64,000 nt of DNA from assembly GCA_035048815.1 (NCBI GenBank), contig JAUCBN010000001.1, positions 15,267,001 to 15,331,000 on the forward strand, in the 5' to 3' direction. This DNA is from Abelmoschus esculentus (lineage: Eukaryota; Streptophyta; Magnoliopsida; Malvales; Malvaceae). Each line of letters starts with the position of its first letter. Position 1 is the stretch's first letter. The notes beneath the pieces were generated by a model. It saw only the letters and a list, made by a program, of their open reading frames with translations. It was not told the origin of the DNA and made no database searches. Position numbers and translations under genes: made by a program. This document shows, piece by piece, positions 48,750 to 60,862 of this stretch.

Positions 48750-49950
48750 AATACAGAAAAAGAGTACACACAACAATATTAAAGAATACAATTCAAACCG
48801 AACACAAAACATCAAAGAAATTCTAAGCTACATAAAAATTAAAATTAATTAAATATCATTGTCGTAGTTTAACATAATTTAGTCAAGTTTAACATAATAA
48901 TTAAAATTAACAAGTTTGAATTTATACAATTTATGGATTATTTTTTTTATAAAACTTTAAATGAGATATGATAAATGATAAGTTAGTCAAGTTTAACATA
49001 ATAAAAGATCGACATTTGACTTGATTGAACTTGAATTAAGCTTAAACTCGATTCGAGTTCTTAACAAATCAAATTAAATTCAGATTTTTCAAATATGTTA
49101 CAACTATTAAATTCAAATTCAATTTAAAATATTAATAATTTGAATTAAATTAAACTCCGCTCATTTACATATCTATAAAAAGAGTAAGAAATGTTAGTAA
49201 ACCATTTGACCATCTTCTTGAAAAGTAGATGCTACGTTGTAACTGTTTAGGTATATCACATCTGTCTTGCATGGTAAACAAAAACGACACGTAACGTTTG
49301 TATTTTATATTTAAGTAATAATTTTATTTATTAATTTAGTTGCCTCTTATTTCATTGAAATTAATGTTAATTAATTTAAAATATTTATGTCACATATTCA
49401 ATATTAAATGAGTTCTTTAATTATATTTTTTTACATATATAAAACATTAAATTTAAATGTATTTAAACAATATAAAGATAACTTATTATTTAAATCAACT
49501 TTCATTAGTTAAGTGATATTTTATTATTTACTAAAACTTTAATAATTGTGGATATTAGCCGCTTATAGGGATGAAAATATAATATGAATTCAATTTGAAT
49601 CCAATTTAAAAAAAAATAATCTAAATTCGATTTTAAATCCAAAAAAGTGTGATACCTAATAAGAGGTGAATTGGATAAGAATATTGTTATAATCTGATCT
49701 GAATTTAATACGAATTCATATTTGACATAAATCCGATCCATATGTAAATCCAAAAAAATATATTTGTTGGTGCTATAAATTCAAATATATTTGTTTGTTA
49801 AAATTTAGTTTTTTTTTTATTTAAAGATATATATTTGAGTTGTTACTTTTAAAAAATAATTAAATTTGGACTTTTAATTTAGATTTGGATTTTAGATATT
49901 TTATTGGATTGGAAATGGATTTAAGTAAATGGATTTGAATTTGAACTTGA
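48750..49950. other. AT-rich intergenic DNA, possible decayed MITE
   Basis: No gene. Bases 49566-49950 open with tagggatgaaaat and end in ggatttgaatttgaacttga-like text, resembling one family of hAT-type MITEs, but no matching end or duplication was found. Bases 48995-49175 (cttgattgaacttgaatt ... tcatttacatatc) resemble another such remnant. Both are weak. Confidence 0.35.
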
Positions 49951-49959
49951 ATTTTTTTA

Positions 49960-50861
49960 GGCATAAAGATAATTTTCACTCTTAACGTTTATATTTTTTG
50001 TCATTTTGGCCTCTATTTTTTAAAATAAATTTAGCCCTTAACTTATGTCTTTTTAACAAATAACTCACTTTTTAACTACCATGATAACTAAACCGTTAAA
50101 AATTTAATAATGATAACATGTCATATATATGTGATAATATATTTTAAATGACATAGAATCTAACCTATTAAATATATACATATATATATATAATATAATT
50201 TTATTCCAGTATAAAATATAAAAGAATTAAAATTTAAATAAAATATTAAAAGTTAATTAAATCCAAAACAAAAATTTACTAAATATTTTCAATCATAACT
50301 AAACTAAAATATCTTTATAAAACCCTAAAACTCCGATTTAGATTAAAACTAAAATACCTAAATTTTAAACTAAAATAATAAAAATTCAATTGATTATTAT
50401 CAAAATTCTTTATCTTTGATTCACCGTTAACAAACTATACAAAACCTTTTATCTTCAGATTATGTTCATACCTTTCTAGATAAAAATTTGATTTTACTAT
50501 AGTTAAGGTTGAGAATGTTTAGTAGCCTTTTGTTTTAGATTTAATTATTTTCTAATGAATAAAAAAAATAATTTTTAATATTTTATTTGAATTTTAATTA
50601 TTTTATATTTTTAGATTGGAATAAAACTATATTCCGCGTGTATGTATTTGATATACCGGATGTTAAATCATTTAAAATATATTATTACATGCATATATAA
50701 CATATCATCATTATTAAATTTTTAACGGTTCAGTTATCATGATAGTTAAAAATTAGTTATTCATTAAAAAGACATAGGTTAAGGATTAAATTTATCAAAA
50801 GAAAGAATGAGGGTCAAAATGACAAATTATAAACGTTAAGGGTGAAAATTATCTTTATACC
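49960..50861. mobile_element. Non-autonomous DNA transposon with long terminal inverted repeats, copy 1
   Basis: The left end GGCATAAAGATAATTTTCAC and the inverted right end GGTATAAAGATAATTTTCAC stay complementary for over 200 bp (for example left cattttggcctct against right gagggtcaaaatg; left ccatgataactaaaccgtt against right aacggttcagttatcatga). The centre is A/T-rich with no transposase. Flanks tttttttag/tttttttaa agree at 8 of 9 positions but are low complexity. Long TIRs with a possible 9-bp duplication suggest a MULE-type MITE. Confidence 0.8.
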
Positions 50862-51023
50862 TTTTTTTAAGGCATAATGTTTAGTTGATCACACAATGAA
50901 TTTGGCTGAGAAATGGGTGAATTGAAAATTAATCTGGTAGAAATTGAAAAAATTTGAGACAAAAGATTTATTTCAAAATAATCCTCTAACATATTTGTTA
51001 TATCAAAATCAATTTTAGCTTTA

Positions 51024-51947
51024 CACATAAAGATAAATTTAACCCTTAATATTTATAGATTTTATCATTTTGGCCCCCATTCTTTATTTTTAATAACTTT
51101 AGCCCTTAACCTAAATCTTTTTGACAAATATCTCATTTTTTAACTATCATGATAATTGCACCGTTAAAAATTTAATTATAACGACATATAATAAACATGT
51201 GATTATATAATTTAAATGATATAACATCTAACCTATCAAATACATACATATGAAATATAATTTTATTTCAATATAAAATATAAAATAATTAAAATTTTAA
51301 TAAAATATTAAAATTTAATTAAGTTTAAAATATTTTGGCTATTACTCTAATTTTTATATAATTTTATATTTTTTAGATTTAATTAAAACTTAAAATTTAC
51401 AACCTTAAATTTACTATTTTTAAATTTAAATCTTAAACTATAAATCAAAAACTTTAAACTTTCAATTTAGTTAAATACTAAAATACCTAAATTCTAAACT
51501 AAAATAAAAAGACTAATTGATTAGTATAAAAATCCATTACCTTTAATTTATCGATAACAATCTTTACAAAATTCTTTCTTTTCAAACTGTGTTTTTTATA
51601 AGATTTTGATTCTATTGTAGTTAGGGTTGAGAATTTTTAATATGCTTTTGTTTTAAATTTAATTAATTTTTAATAGTTTATTTGGATTTTAATTATTTTA
51701 TATCTTATATTAGAATAAAATTATATTCCGCATATATGTATTTGATAGCTTATATGTCATGTCATTTAAAATATATTATCATATGTTATCATCGTTAAAT
51801 TTTTAACGGTTTAGTCATTATATTAGTTAAAAAAATAAGATATTTGTCAAAAAGACATAGGTTAAGAGCTAAATTTATTTCAAAAAAAGAATAAAGACCA
51901 AAATGATAAAAATTATAAATATTGAGAGTTAAAATTATATTTATGTC
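51024..51947. mobile_element. Non-autonomous DNA transposon with long TIRs, copy 2
   Basis: Same family as 49960-50861 in nearly the same order (cataaagataaatttaaccc ... ggttaagagctaaatttatt ... ttatgtc). Its own two arms are complementary over more than 200 bp. It is more diverged, and the flanking 9-mers do not match. It lies only about 160 bp from copy 1. Confidence 0.75.
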
Positions 51948-52540
51948 TTTTTTAAAGTCTAATTATTAATTAAATTAGACTTAAATTTTGTAAAACCCGA
52001 TTAAAATCCGATCTATTACTATCTTAGCAGCTTCCTTGCTTTCTACTTAGTGGTTTGCTTTTCTTTTATATCCTTTTTTTTCTTGTTTGGCCGGTGATGA
52101 TATAAATTTAAGTGTTAGTCGTCCATCGTTTATAATTTATATTTTATATTTTTCTATTGTATCGTTTTTTTTTCTTTATTATTTTTTAATCTTAATTTTT
52201 TGTTTTATTTTCTTATTAAAGTATATTTTATTTTATTTTTTATTTTTGTTGCATATTATTTTGCTTTTATGACATACCTTTGTCTTGTTTCATGTTCTAT
52301 GTTTATTTTTACTGTGTTTATACATAATCTCATTATATTAATTTTTAATTTAAAATTATCGATGATTATAAATAATTTATTTATGTTATGTAAACGTTTG
52401 TTGACGTAACCAAAATTTGATAACAACGTAACTTCCTAGATTGTTTATTTCATTCATTACTCCTACATCACCTTTTATATATCTTATTTAAATAAAGATA
52501 AATTAATTATAATAATTGTTGACTTTTCTTAGTCTCATAA
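51948..52540. other. AT-rich spacer
   Basis: T-rich stretch (52080-52330) producing hydrophobic frames on plus without domain content. No feature seen. Confidence 0.45.
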
Positions 52541-52811
52541 AGAGATTATATCATGATTCTTTTTCATTATGACATCCGTGGTCCATGTAATCAGGTCTGT
52601 TTATCTTTAAATAACTGTCTGATAACTACTTACTAATTATAAAAAAAATTATATCATGAACCATTTTCACCATGTCATCCGTGCTTTGAACCAATCTGGT
52701 CCACCATGTAATTAGTGAGTTGTAGTTATGAGGTAATTACTTAAAGATGAACGAACATGATTGTATGAATCACGGAATGATGTGGTGAGAATGATTCATG
52801 ATATAATCTCT
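52541..52811. mobile_element. Small MITE with terminal inverted repeats
   Basis: The left arm AGAGATTATATCATGATTCT followed by ...gacatccgtgg is complementary to the right arm ...cacggaatgatgtggtgaga ending ATGATATAATCTCT. A third, internal copy of the same arm (ttatatcatgaaccattttc, about 52649) runs in the same direction as the left arm. 271 bp, no coding capacity. A clean target duplication was not found. Confidence 0.75.
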
Positions 52812-53096
52812 CCTAATTATATGCAAGAAAGAGATGATTATTCACCTTAAAAATATAAGATATATGAATTTGGTTAGTTGAGATCACAAAAAACATGATA
52901 AACAAAATTTATGATGTAATTTCTTGCTAAAAACGTTTCTATATTCTTTACATCTTATATTTTTATTTAATATATTTTTTAATCAAAATCTTTAAATCTA
53001 TCGTTATATATAATTATGTTACATCAAGCGAACCTTAATCATTTTTAATAAAACTGAATTACTTTAATTGAAAAATAACTGTAGATATTATTTATC
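52812..53096. other. AT-rich spacer
   Basis: Under 300 bp between the MITE and the second Tekay-like LTR. Nothing recognised. Confidence 0.5.
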
Positions 53097-53101
53097 CTAT
53101 T

Positions 53102-55271
53102 TTTCATGACCCGAGTTTCGAAACTCGTAGTCGGGTTATCCCTAGATTGTGGGCCTCATGTTAGGCTTGTTGGGCCTTGTTTGAGTTTAGGGTTTTGTGG
53201 TTTGGTTTGGTTTTTGAATTGTGACCCAAGGGTGTTTTGGTAAATGAATTTTTAGAAGGAAAATGAGGGGAAAAGAGGGGTTTTTCTTTGGATTATGCAA
53301 AGGGTGATTTCATCACCACCTTTATTGCTTCCTTCATCTCTTTCTCTCATATTTCTCTCCCAAATCCATCAACCAAGGTGAGATTTTTATGTGTTAGTTG
53401 AGAGAATCACGTTTTTTTCATAGAGGGAAGTTTGTTCATTGGAAGATCTTTCTAGCAAGGTAAGTTTGATTAAAGAATGTGAAGGTAAGGTTTTAGTGAG
53501 GGTTTTAAGGAAGAACGAGTTTTTAGTTTTGGAAAGGTTTTAGGACGATTTTAAGATTGTTTTAGCTTCCTTAATTCACCTAGATGGAGTAGTAATGTTT
53601 TGATCATCTTCCTTGTAGTTGGAGAGCAAGGAGAGCCATCAAAGAGCTTGGGTAAGGAGAAGGTTTGAGGTCTGGTTGTAGGGCTTCTTTAGCTAGTTTT
53701 GGAGGTTGGTACACTTCCAAATCCTTTGCATTTTTATGTGCATCATAATTTTAGTATGCTTGTTTGATTGTGTGATGGTTTGGCTAGGATAGAGCCTTTG
53801 CATGCTTTAATGGTGACTTAGTTTATGGTTGATGAAAATGAGTAAAAATGGTTAGAAACTCACTTAAACTACTTCAATACTAAGTAGGAACGTTTTGGGA
53901 TTGATTGGATAATTTTTGGTTAATGTTCTTAAGATTATAAAGCTCCAGACCTGTATTTCGTGCAGGGGTATCGATACACGAGCTACCGGTATCGATACCC
54001 ATGAGAGAATAATAAGCTATGTAGGCAGGGGTATCGAACCATGGTTCGATACCGAACCCTCTAGTGGCATCTCGGGTTCGATGCTGGTATCGAATCTAGA
54101 GGGCCTCCTCAGTTGACCTTTTGGGTGGTCAAAGGGTATCGATGCCAGTATCAATACCCATGTTTCGATACCCTCTTTGGGTGGGTATCGATATAGGGTA
54201 TTTCGATACCTATAGGAGTATCGATACCCATGTGAACTTTTGCCTAGAGAAGTGGTTTTCGAGGTTCGTTAAGGGAAATTAAAGGTTCAAATGAATCTTA
54301 AACCAATGAAATGAATTGTAAACCATTATTGATAATTTTACCTCGAAATACTAAGTTATGTTGGGTTGCGATAAGACTTAATATGAGAAATTATTCTTGC
54401 ATGTTCGGTGTTGGCTTGGTTGTGGTATTATTATGATGTGAGATCCTAGGTGGATCACCTTGTGTGGTATGAGTCATTTGATTGATGGGATCTGGATACC
54501 CAGTGAGTGATAGTGTTGCAACACAACGAAGACCATCCGATGTGAGATTCCAGGTGATGTATCGAAGGCCATCCGATGTGAGATTTCGGATTATGACTTT
54601 GCTCGATGCGAGATTCCGAACCCCACTCGATGAGAGATTCTGAGTGAAGACTCGATGCGAGATTCCGAGTATACTAGCTCGATGTGAGATTCCGAGCAGC
54701 CCGATGTAAGATTCTGGACCGGGTGAGTTCCCTAGTGTCGGTTTGACAGTGGGCCTCACTCTTGATTGTTACTTTACGCATTTGGTTTGCATTTGGCATG
54801 TGATATCATCATATCATCTTTTCTTGCATGTTTATAATTATGATTTACTTGAAAGCACAGTAGATAGGTTGTGTACCCACTGAGCTTTCGTAGCTCAGCG
54901 TTTTGGAATTTGTTTTCATGCGTAGGTTTGTAGGCGACGATCCTGTGGATGTTGCGGAGCACCATCAGCGGAGGACTTCAGCATTGACCAGTAGGTAGAG
55001 TACAGTTGCTAGATTATTGGGCTATGTATTCGTACGACCATTTGTTGTAATTGTAACTCTGCTTTATTTTAGTTTGTCAAGGTCAAATATTTTATTAAAC
55101 TTGTATTTGAAGCTCCGATAATAGTTTAGATTATGAAATCACTTTGAATTTCAATATAGTTTTTTTTAATTATATCATATTTCATGAAATGATTTAGATT
55201 TGATTTAAAATTTTATGGATACAGTTTTGAACTTATGGCTCGAATGTGACACCCGAGTACGGGGTGTTACA
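53102..55271 (+). mobile_element. Tekay/chromovirus-like solo LTR, uninterrupted copy
   Basis: 2170 bp with a perfect 5-bp duplication CTATT (53097-53101 and 55272-55276). The end is CGGGGTGTTACA; the start TTTCATGACCCGAG appears to have lost its TG. It is collinear with 1947-5460: ...tgttgggcctt..., cagacctgtatttcgtgcag..., the TATCGATAC arrays at 53966-54235, tgagctttcgtagctcagcg at about 54880, and cttcagcattgacc at about 54972. No coding sequence. A 122-codon minus frame inside is the translation of a tandem repeat. Confidence 0.92.
54525..54722 (+). repeat. Short tandem repeat in the Tekay-like LTR
   Basis: About eight units of CGATGYGAGATTCYGAG spaced 20-40 bp apart (catccgatgtgagattcca, ctcgatgcgagattccga, gcccgatgtaagattctgg). 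The diverged equivalent is at about 4690-4900 in the other copy. Low GC skew aside, it is far more GC-rich than its surroundings. Confidence 0.85.
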
Positions 55272-55276
55272 CTATT

Positions 55277-57663
55277 TTTGTATATGCCCTTTTATTCTAC
55301 TCCAAATTTCCACATTTGACGTCGAGAAAGTTATTTAATGGGGAAACCCAAAAATAAATGCCGACTATAATAAATAAATAAAAAATAAACGAAGACAAGA
55401 TCAAAGAATCAAACCCATGACTTGGATAAGTTGGTCGGTGTCACAGCCTGATGCTATTCTGCCCTAGTATCTATTGATTTTTTTTGGCAGGGATTTAATT
55501 TTTTTTCGTATTGCATTTATTTCGATCCCGAATATAATTGTTACTATTATAATTTTATAGATATTATGATCGTGATTTTTATTAAATTCGTATAATTTAT
55601 TATAAATTATAATATATAATAATAAATATATTTTGATTTTTTTATTATATTAACTTCTGAAAATAAAATTTGACGAATGATTCTTATATTGCTAGTAATT
55701 TTTTGAAATAATGTATCGATATTATAGTTATTGATTATTAACTGTTAAATAACGAACGTTATTGACATTTGAGGGAGGATAGATTTGTGTCTACCTTAAA
55801 TTTTTCAAAGTTTACAAAATACTCCTAATTTTTATATTTTTTTATGAATTATTTTTTAAATTTTTATAATATTTAAGGTTTTTGTTCCCCTAAAATTTTA
55901 AAATTTTACATATTTTTATTCTCAAATAAATTTCTAGATTCATTACTATTTTAATTCGTTATTTATATTATGGTTATAATATTACCATTAAATAACATCC
56001 GTAATAACAATCGCGAAATTTTTAATTCCCTGTTAATGGTCGACCCAGTTTGATTTAGACAGTTTTAAGAACAGAAGTTGGCCAGAAAAGAAATCCCATA
56101 TATTTAAATCAAAGTATGAGTAAAGTGGGTGGCATATTTTGTGCACGTGACAGATGGAAATCTCAAACTTGAAATCTAAGCTAGCATGAAAGCAGAGATA
56201 GAGCAAGGAAAGCCACATGATTTTTTTAACATCATCAACTGTACGTACCGTCAAAGTTATGGTCGGTCGGTTTGGTTTGCAATGCCATCCCGGTCTAAAA
56301 GGATAAACATTTGGCGCAGAAACTTTTGAATCTGCCCTTATGGGTACAGATAGAGAGATTTATATAGGCCGCTGCGATTTTTTTTTTTAATTTAGCTACA
56401 GTGATTACAATAATGTCTGTTTTAAAGTATATATTCTCAACTATTAAATAATGATGGTTTAATCATTGTACTGACTGTATTAATGTTTAAACTCGTGACC
56501 TCTAGACACAACAACCGTTTTGTGCGGCCGAAATTAATTTAGTTTCACGTGTTAGGCACCGTCCCTTTGCAAACAAGCCATGGCATGCAGGAATGTGCAT
56601 ATAACTTTATATTTTATAAGTTAATTCATTAAATTATTAAAACCACGATTAATGACTAATTTTATATTAATTATTAAATTATATAATTATTGTGTTTATT
56701 AAATTGATTATATTGATCTCGAAGTTCTCTTATAATATAATATCTGTCAAAGTGATAATTTTATTATTTTTAAAAAACAGTAGACATCTGACAAAAAGAT
56801 AAAGATTAACCTAATCGAACCGTGAATTACGGTTATCACTACTAACGATTAAATATTGGTGATTAAAATAATTAAACATTTTTTAGTAAATAGGTTATAA
56901 TTCAATAATTATTATAATAATTAATCGACTAGTTAAACTAAACGATAAAATTAATCTAGCACGATTATCCATTGTCATGTATCAATTAATTGCAACACCT
57001 TGATGATATATTTACTATTCAATTCGCATGTGGTTTCACAATGAAAACAAGATGAAACATTATGATCAAATATAAATAATAAAAAGGGTCTTCGAGTTAA
57101 ACCCATTATAATGTAGATTATGTGAAATAAGTGAGGATGTTTGAGCGAGTTGAGTTAAATCGAATTAAAAAAAAAATAGAGTTATTTAAGATGAAGAGTT
57201 TAATTTTATAATTTATATTTTATCAAAAAAATTTTGAGTCAAGTTATATCGAGTTAAAAAATTGAGTTATTTAAGATGACGAGTTTAATTTTATAATTTA
57301 AACTTTAATTAAAAAAATTTTGAGTCGAGTTTATCGAACTTGTTTAGAGTCGAACTAGAGTAGATTTTTCAAGTTTATATGCAAATTTTAATTATAACTA
57401 TTTATAATGTTATAGTGCATTTGGATCTAATTTAAACAATTTTCTATAATCGTATAAGATTGTATGATATATTTTCATATCATTTTTCACATATATAAAT
57501 AAATTTTAAAATTATACTATAATTATTGAATTCATGTGAAGAAAATTTTATAAAAAATTTAGTTGAGTTATAAAATTGAATAAAATCTATGGTTAACGGA
57601 CTATATAGCAAAAATAATATATTTGTTAAAAATATAAATTTAAATTACATTGTTATTACATAT
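55277..57663. other. Intergenic DNA with a short tandem duplication
   Basis: No gene is supported. An 85-bp unit is duplicated in tandem (57179-57263 and 57264-57347: gagttatttaagatg ... ttttgagtc). Bases 56130-56380 are more GC-balanced and contain gtgcacgtgacag and a TATA-like tatataggccgctg (about 56361), which might be promoter debris, but no reading frame follows. Confidence 0.45.
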
Positions 57664-58931
57664 TGTTAGTGAATCATGTGGTCTAATTTTCGTCAAAAAT
57701 AGACTTAAACCAAAAAGAGAAATTGAAAAAATAGAAAATCATTCAAAGATGAAGGCTAAATTGCAAAACGAGGTGTAAAACTAATATTTTCAGATAATAA
57801 TTGAAAAATAGTTTTTACTAATTTTAAAAGGTTTCAACAATGGTTTTGAATCCAGACAACTTGAAAATAAGTTCGAGACATTTTTTAAAGCTTTTAAATA
57901 TTTTGAAAATGATTTAAAGAAGCTAAAGTTTCCAAATTGTTCTAGGTGTTTCGATACGCCTCCTAGACGTTTCGATATATCTTGCATGTTTTCAAAGAAA
58001 ATTGCATAGGCGTTTCGATATTGTCTTGGATCATTTCGATACGTTTTTCTACTTGAAGATTTGATTTTGAAATATAAAATATATGTATTGATACGTCAGT
58101 ATCGGTACTGATTTTAGGTGTTTCGATACACCTTCAACGGCTTTATAAAAACCCTAATATTTTGTAGAAAAAACAACAATGGTTAGAAGTCGTATCGAAA
58201 CAACCTGTGTTCGTTTCGATACGATGAGCAGAAGGTATAAATACTTATAAAAGGTGTTTCAATATCGATTCTAGAATGCAGATCCAACAACTATTTCCCC
58301 AAAAGACAGTATCAATATCAGTTTCTTGAGTATCGATATCACTTGCACCATAAGCAAAAATTGGCCTGGAAATTAGCTCCAAATGGCTCTAAATCAATCC
58401 TAACGGCTCTTAGATCATTTTGGACGATAAAAGAGACCTTCAAGCATCATGTAGAGATTAATGCTTCATTTGTAACAATAATATGATCAAGTAATTGTCT
58501 TAGTGCTTAATTTCCTATTGTTTGGGTAGACAAACACTTGTGAGCTAAAATGTATATGTATACTCAAGTGTATTATGAATTGGGTGAGTGCTTAGAGTGT
58601 AATCAATCAGCTTTTGTGAAGGATTAAAAGTTTTCTTAAGTTTTTCTGTTGTTTGAGAGGACTCCCAAAGTTTGGATTGTGAATTTTTGATGCTAGATTC
58701 GGGGATAAAATCTAGGTTGTAAGGTTAATCCTTTGTCCTCAAAAAGTAGAAATTTTTAGTGAATTTTGAAAATCTTTAGTGGTAACCGAAGGTATAGGTT
58801 TTTGTTAGAACATCGAACCTCTTTAAATTCTTGTGTCCAATTTTCTATATTTTTGTTTCCACTTCAAACCACCCAAATTATCATTTTTCCATTAATTGAC
58901 AAGCAAGACCGGTTATGCATCGATCCTAACA
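57664..58931 (+). repeat. 5' LTR of the copia element
   Basis: Homologous to the 3' LTR from about 57775 onward (taatattttcagataataattg, tttcaacaatggttttgaat) to the shared end ...atcctaaca. It contains eight or more TTTCGATACG/TATCGATATC motifs (57945-58340). The exact start is uncertain. Confidence 0.75.
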
Positions 58932-58952
58932 ATTGATTTGAGAGCAAGGTTC
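58932..58952 (+). promoter_or_regulatory. Degenerate primer-binding site, initiator-tRNA-Met type
   Basis: attgatttgagagcaagg directly follows the LTR end. It resembles TTGGTATCAGAGC, the usual copia primer site, with several substitutions. Confidence 0.55.
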
Positions 58953-59021
58953 AATCAAAGAGGATTAACATCTTATTAAGGCGACCAGCTAGCTCGACAA
59001 TTTTCAAATCAACGACAATCC

Positions 59022-60862
59022 ATGGCACTATTCATTGATAAGCCACGTTTCTTTGACAAGTCCATCTATGCTCATTGGAAGACTACCTTTATGTGTCACA
59101 AGGAGCAAAGGCGGAATAGAGCGTAGAAGATCGCAAGAAGATGGCGCTTAATAACAAGGCTTTGCATATTTAGAGATGGGCAGGGGTTAGGTCTGATTTT
59201 CGGCCCACCTTCACCCGACCCGAAAAAACATACCCTCCACCCATCACCCGACCTAACCCGAATTTAGGTTAAAAAATTTAACTCAACACAACCCAATTTT
59301 TAAGCTTTAAAATCCGACCCGATCTGACCCGAATCATTAAAAAATTTAAAATTTTAGGAACTTAATTTTTTTAAAAAAATAAAATTTAGGGATCTAATTA
59401 TAAATAAAATAAAATTTTAATGACCTAGTTGTAAAAAAATTAATTTAGTGACCTAATTATATAAAATATATTTAAAGATGGATCATAATTGCAAATATCC
59501 CTAAAATATATATGGAAAAATTAAACTATTAGTCCTAGGTCGGGTCGGGTTGAATTTTTCCACCCTAAAACTGAACCCGACCCAAAATTATCCTAAAAAA
59601 ACTCGACCCGAACTCGAATTTTCTTCAAAAAAATCTGATCCATTTAGACCGGGTCGGATTAAAACCTATCGGGTTCGGGTTTCATGCTCATCCCTATGTA
59701 TATTCTCTTTTGTGCATTCCATCCCAACATTAATGATAAAGTCTTCTTTTGAAGATGCCAAGCAAGTTTGGGATAAGTTAGAAGTTACATACGAGGGGAC
59801 AAACAATGTGAAGGGGGACAACATTGGACTACTCAATCAAGAGTATGAGAACTTCAAGATGGATCTGAATAACGATATTTCAAAGATGTTCGATAAATTT
59901 TTCACCATCACCCGTGAACTTAAAGGTTATGGAGAAATCATTCTGGAAGAGAAGCTTGTTAGAAAGCTTATCAATTTTCTTCCCAAGTCATGGGACTCAA
60001 AGAAGACCGTCATCGTCGAAGTCAAAGATCTCAAGACTCTTAAGCTTGATGAACTCATGGGGTCACTCATCACACACCAAATAATGATGAAAGGAAGGGA
60101 AGAGAAGAATAAGAAAAAGAAGAAGAAAGAGATAAGATTGATGGGAAGAAGAAAAAGATAGAGTATGGTGTAAATGTCAACACATTGCTCTCAAATCCTC
60201 CAAGTGCATTCATTTTAAAGGTTCAAGTGAGGATGATAGTTAAAAAGATGAAGAAATAACTCAAATCTTCATGGACTTTGCTCGATTCGTGAAGAATGAC
60301 ATGATGAAATCTTCAAAGCACGAATCAAAGAAGAAGATCAAGGATTCCCACAAGTCTAAGAAAAAGAGATCATCTTCAAAGAAGAAAGCATATGTGGCTA
60401 CTTAGAGTGATGAGAACTCCATCGAAGATGAGGTAACCGACCTATGCTTGATGACCATCAATGAGGGAGAGGTAGCTTTTAAAACTCAAACTTTAAATTC
60501 ATATACTTTTGATGAGTTACAAGAAGCCTATGATAAATTGACTTTTGAGTTCAAGGCTTTGTTTTCTAAAAATAAAAAGTTGTTTTCAAAGTTAAAGTTA
60601 GAAAATGATTTGCTTTTAAAAACCAATTTTAAATTTGAAACAAGATTGCATGAATTTGAGCTTAAAGTTTTTAATTTACAAAACTTACTTAAAAAGATAG
60701 AAAAAGATCATCAATATGCTTTAGACGATCTTAAGATAGAAAAAAGATTTAATTTCCAAATAGCTTGAAAAGAAAAATAATTTAAAAAAATAAAACTTTT
60801 ATGTTAGACAATATTGTGCCCCTAGATTTATAAATGAAAAATGCCTTATAAGTGTTTGGGCC
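59022..60862 (+). pseudogene. copia gag (UBN2-type, SIRE-like), interrupted by a MITE
   Basis: ATG at 59022 opens MALFIDKPRFFDKSIYAHWK, the start of UBN2 gag proteins. A stop follows (59121 region) and then the hAT MITE. Beyond the MITE the frame reads FEDAKQVWDKLEVTYEGTNN, EYENFKMDLNNDISKMFDKF, LVRKLINFLPKSWDSKKTVI and DLKTLKLDELMGSLITH, the full UBN2 core (59750-60080). After a lysine run there are SIRE-like tails in another frame (VATxSDENSIEDEVTDLCLM) and a coiled coil (60448-60768). No CCHC knuckle was found. The translation that appears to start at 59550 actually begins inside the MITE. Confidence 0.85.
59171..59696. mobile_element. hAT-type MITE in copia gag
   Basis: 526 bp with ends TAGAGATGGGCA and TGCTCATCCCTA (short inverted repeats). 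It is flanked by an 8-bp duplication, tgcatatt (59163-59170) and tgtatatt (59697-59704), with one mismatch. The arms are rich in acccgacccgaa / gggtcgggtcgg inverted segments. No coding capacity. 8-bp duplications and TAGGGATG-like ends are typical of hAT MITEs. Confidence 0.9.

Noticed and set aside
52087..52409. Overlapping hydrophobic plus-strand frames
   Set aside because: Caused by T-rich sequence. No start context, domain or neighbour supports a gene.
54391..54759. 122-codon minus-strand frame with repeated NLTSDGLR-like units
   Set aside because: It translates the tandem CGATGYGAGATTCYGAG repeat inside a solo LTR.
56130..56380. Possible host promoter (CACGTG motif and TATA-like box)
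   Set aside because: No reading frame or transcript-like structure follows within the next kilobase.
59550..59750. Apparent N-terminus of the gag protein before the UBN2 core
   Set aside because: These codons lie inside the hAT MITE. The real gag start is at 59022, upstream of the MITE.
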